From assembly GCA_022769845.1 (NCBI GenBank), contig JALEIO010000025.1, positions 1-7,104 of the forward strand: 7,104 nt of DNA, read 5' to 3'. Below the pieces are notes generated by a model. The model worked only from the letters and a program-made list of their open reading frames with translations. It was not told the origin of the DNA and made no database searches. Positions 6,348 through 7,104 of this stretch are shown here, one piece after another. The stretch comes from Oscillospiraceae bacterium (GTDB lineage: Bacteria; Bacillota; Clostridia; UMGS1810). Positions within the stretch are counted from its first letter, which is position 1, and every line of letters starts with the position of its first letter. A program made the translations under genes and the position numbers.

Positions 6348-6947
6348 TTAAAACTGTAAATTTATTTTTTCCACCTTCAGCCTTTCGGCGTCCACAATGG
6401 TTTTAAGCTTTCTTGCAGCTTTGTCAATGTCGTCATTTACAACCGCGTATGTATATTTTGAGATGTTTTTAACCTCCCATTTTGCGGTTTCCATCCTTTT
6501 ATCAATAACATCGTCTGTTTCGGTATTTCTGCCTACAATACGGCTTTTAAGCTCCTCCATTGACGGCGGAGCAATAAAAACAAACACAGCGTCGGGGCGT
6601 TTTTCCATAACCTTTAACGCACCCTGGACTTCAATTTCCAATATAACATCGCAGCCGTTTTCAAGATTTTCGTCTACAAACGCTTTTGGAGTTCCGTAAT
6701 GATTTCCGCAAAAAGCCGCCCACTCAAGCAGCATATCGTTTTCAATCATTGTTTCAAATTTGTCTTTTTCAACAAAAAAATAATTCACTCCGTTCACTTC
6801 GCCCTCTCTGGGACTTCTTGTGGTTGCGGATATTGATAGCTTTATTTTGTCATCAGCATAATTTTCAAAAAAATGCTTCAACACTGTGCCCTTGCCCGTT
6901 CCCGAAGGACCGGAAAGCACAATAAGCGTGCCTTTTCTATTCGTCAT
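6348..6947 (-). CDS. gmk: Guanylate kinase
   Basis: This 199-residue cytosolic enzyme phosphorylates GMP to GDP with ATP, feeding GTP and dGTP pools. The P-loop is GPSGTGKGT (13-21). The GMP-binding region carries SISATTRSPREGE (38-50) and the NYFFVEKDKF segment (55-64). LEIEVQGA (103-110) is the conserved core strand and VGRNTETDD (138-146) lies in the lid. Length is normal. Two in-frame starts compete: ATG at 6954-6956 and ATG at 6945-6947. GGGAG (6957-6961) abuts the first with no spacer but lies 9 bases from the second, and the second gives MTNRKGTLIVLSGPSG, closer to the usual family opening. The start overlaps the end of remA by 11 bases, implying translational coupling. In Bacillota this enzyme is a known target of (p)ppGpp inhibition (family knowledge; not shown by this sequence). 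Confidence 0.97.
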   Translation of the reverse strand: MTNRKGTLIVLSGPSGTGKGTVLKHFFENYADDKIKLSISATTRSPREGEVNGVNYFFVEKDKFETMIENDMLLEWAAFCGNHYGTPKAFVDENLENGCDVILEIEVQGALKVMEKRPDAVFVFIAPPSMEELKSRIVGRNTETDDVIDKRMETAKWEVKNISKYTYAVVNDDIDKAARKLKTIVDAERLKVEKINLQF

Positions 6948-7104
6948 CTTCTTCATCTCCCGAAAGCGTCAAATCCTTTTCAAGCCTTCCCGCAACAGTT
7001 TCGGGCTGAACGGCAGAAAGAATTATATGCTCGCTGTCCATAATAATAACCGCTCTTGTGCGTCTGCCGCTTGTTGCGTCAATAAGCATACCCTTGTCGC
7101 GCGC
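6937..7104 (-). CDS. remA: Extracellular matrix regulator RemA (DUF370 family), C-terminal part (cut by window edge)
   Basis: The last 55 codons plus a TAG stop (6937-6939) are present; the 5' end lies beyond 7104. The translation reads ARDKGMLIDATSGRRTR, then AVIIMDSEHIILSAVQPET, then VAGRLEKDL. This matches the highly conserved C-terminal half of RemA/DUF370, a small DNA-binding protein that activates biofilm matrix and osmoprotection genes in Bacillus subtilis. Clostridial orthologues have unproven targets. From memory, B. subtilis has Tyr where this protein has Ser in DAT(S)GRRTR. The tail GDEEDDE is acidic, and its codons also encode the gmk ribosome-binding site and start. Position directly before gmk is canonical. 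The missing part should be about 30-35 residues if the length is typical. Confidence 0.93.
   Translation of the reverse strand, partial: ARDKGMLIDATSGRRTRAVIIMDSEHIILSAVQPETVAGRLEKDLTLSGDEEDDE
6957..6961 (-). promoter_or_regulatory. Shine-Dalgarno site that decides the gmk start
   Basis: GGGAG on the minus strand lies inside the remA coding region. It touches the first ATG (6956) but is 9 bases from the second ATG (6947), which favours the shorter 199-residue guanylate kinase. Confidence 0.6.

Noticed and set aside
6332..6358. TTTACA-like -35 and an A/T-rich -10 at the gmk stop as an rpoZ promoter
   Set aside because: At 17-base spacing the -10 would be TTATCC, a poor match. A/T-rich gaps give such partial matches often.
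1..7104. Search by eye for mobile elements, CRISPR arrays, tRNA or rRNA genes, toxin-antitoxin or defence genes
   Set aside because: Nothing was seen. The window is filled by intact conserved housekeeping genes with gaps of at most 85 bp.

Overview
The window is a compact run of housekeeping genes, all on the minus strand, from a Bacillota bacterium. A clostridial lineage is most likely. The gene order remA–gmk–rpoZ–coaBC–priA–def–fmt–(zinc metallopeptidase)–rsmB is the classic Gram-positive core cluster. The YugP-type membrane peptidase between fmt and rsmB is, from general knowledge, a frequent clostridial arrangement. The DNA is moderately A+T-rich, with purine-rich Shine-Dalgarno sites and one TTG start. 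Genus and species cannot be named from the sequence alone.

Layout in the direction of transcription (high to low coordinates): the C-terminal part of RemA (cut by the window edge) overlaps the start of guanylate kinase. An 85-bp gap follows, holding a striking inverted-repeat structure just before the RNA polymerase omega gene. After 32 bp comes bifunctional CoaBC. A 49-bp gap separates coaBC from priA and carries an intrinsic terminator; a near-consensus sigma-A promoter sits in the end of coaBC just upstream of it. Then come priA, def (19 bp later), fmt (15 bp later, TTG start), the membrane zinc peptidase (5 bp later) and the first 45 codons of rsmB (1-base overlap), which runs off the left edge.

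Functionally the first group links matrix/biofilm regulation (RemA), GMP to GDP conversion (Gmk), the polymerase omega subunit and coenzyme A synthesis. The second group covers replication restart (PriA), formylation of initiator tRNA (Fmt), removal of that formyl group (Def) and 16S rRNA methylation (RsmB). The promoter/terminator pair at 4721-4774 suggests that the cluster is split into two transcription units at the coaBC/priA junction.

I found no mobile element, CRISPR array, tRNA, rRNA or accessory system. No gene-free stretch exceeds 85 bp. The unusual content is regulatory: (1) a promoter whose predicted start lies inside the 5' arm of the terminator, so that its own transcript would escape that terminator; and (2) a potential H-type pseudoknot (9-bp and 8-bp perfect stems) that ends at the ribosome-binding site of rpoZ.
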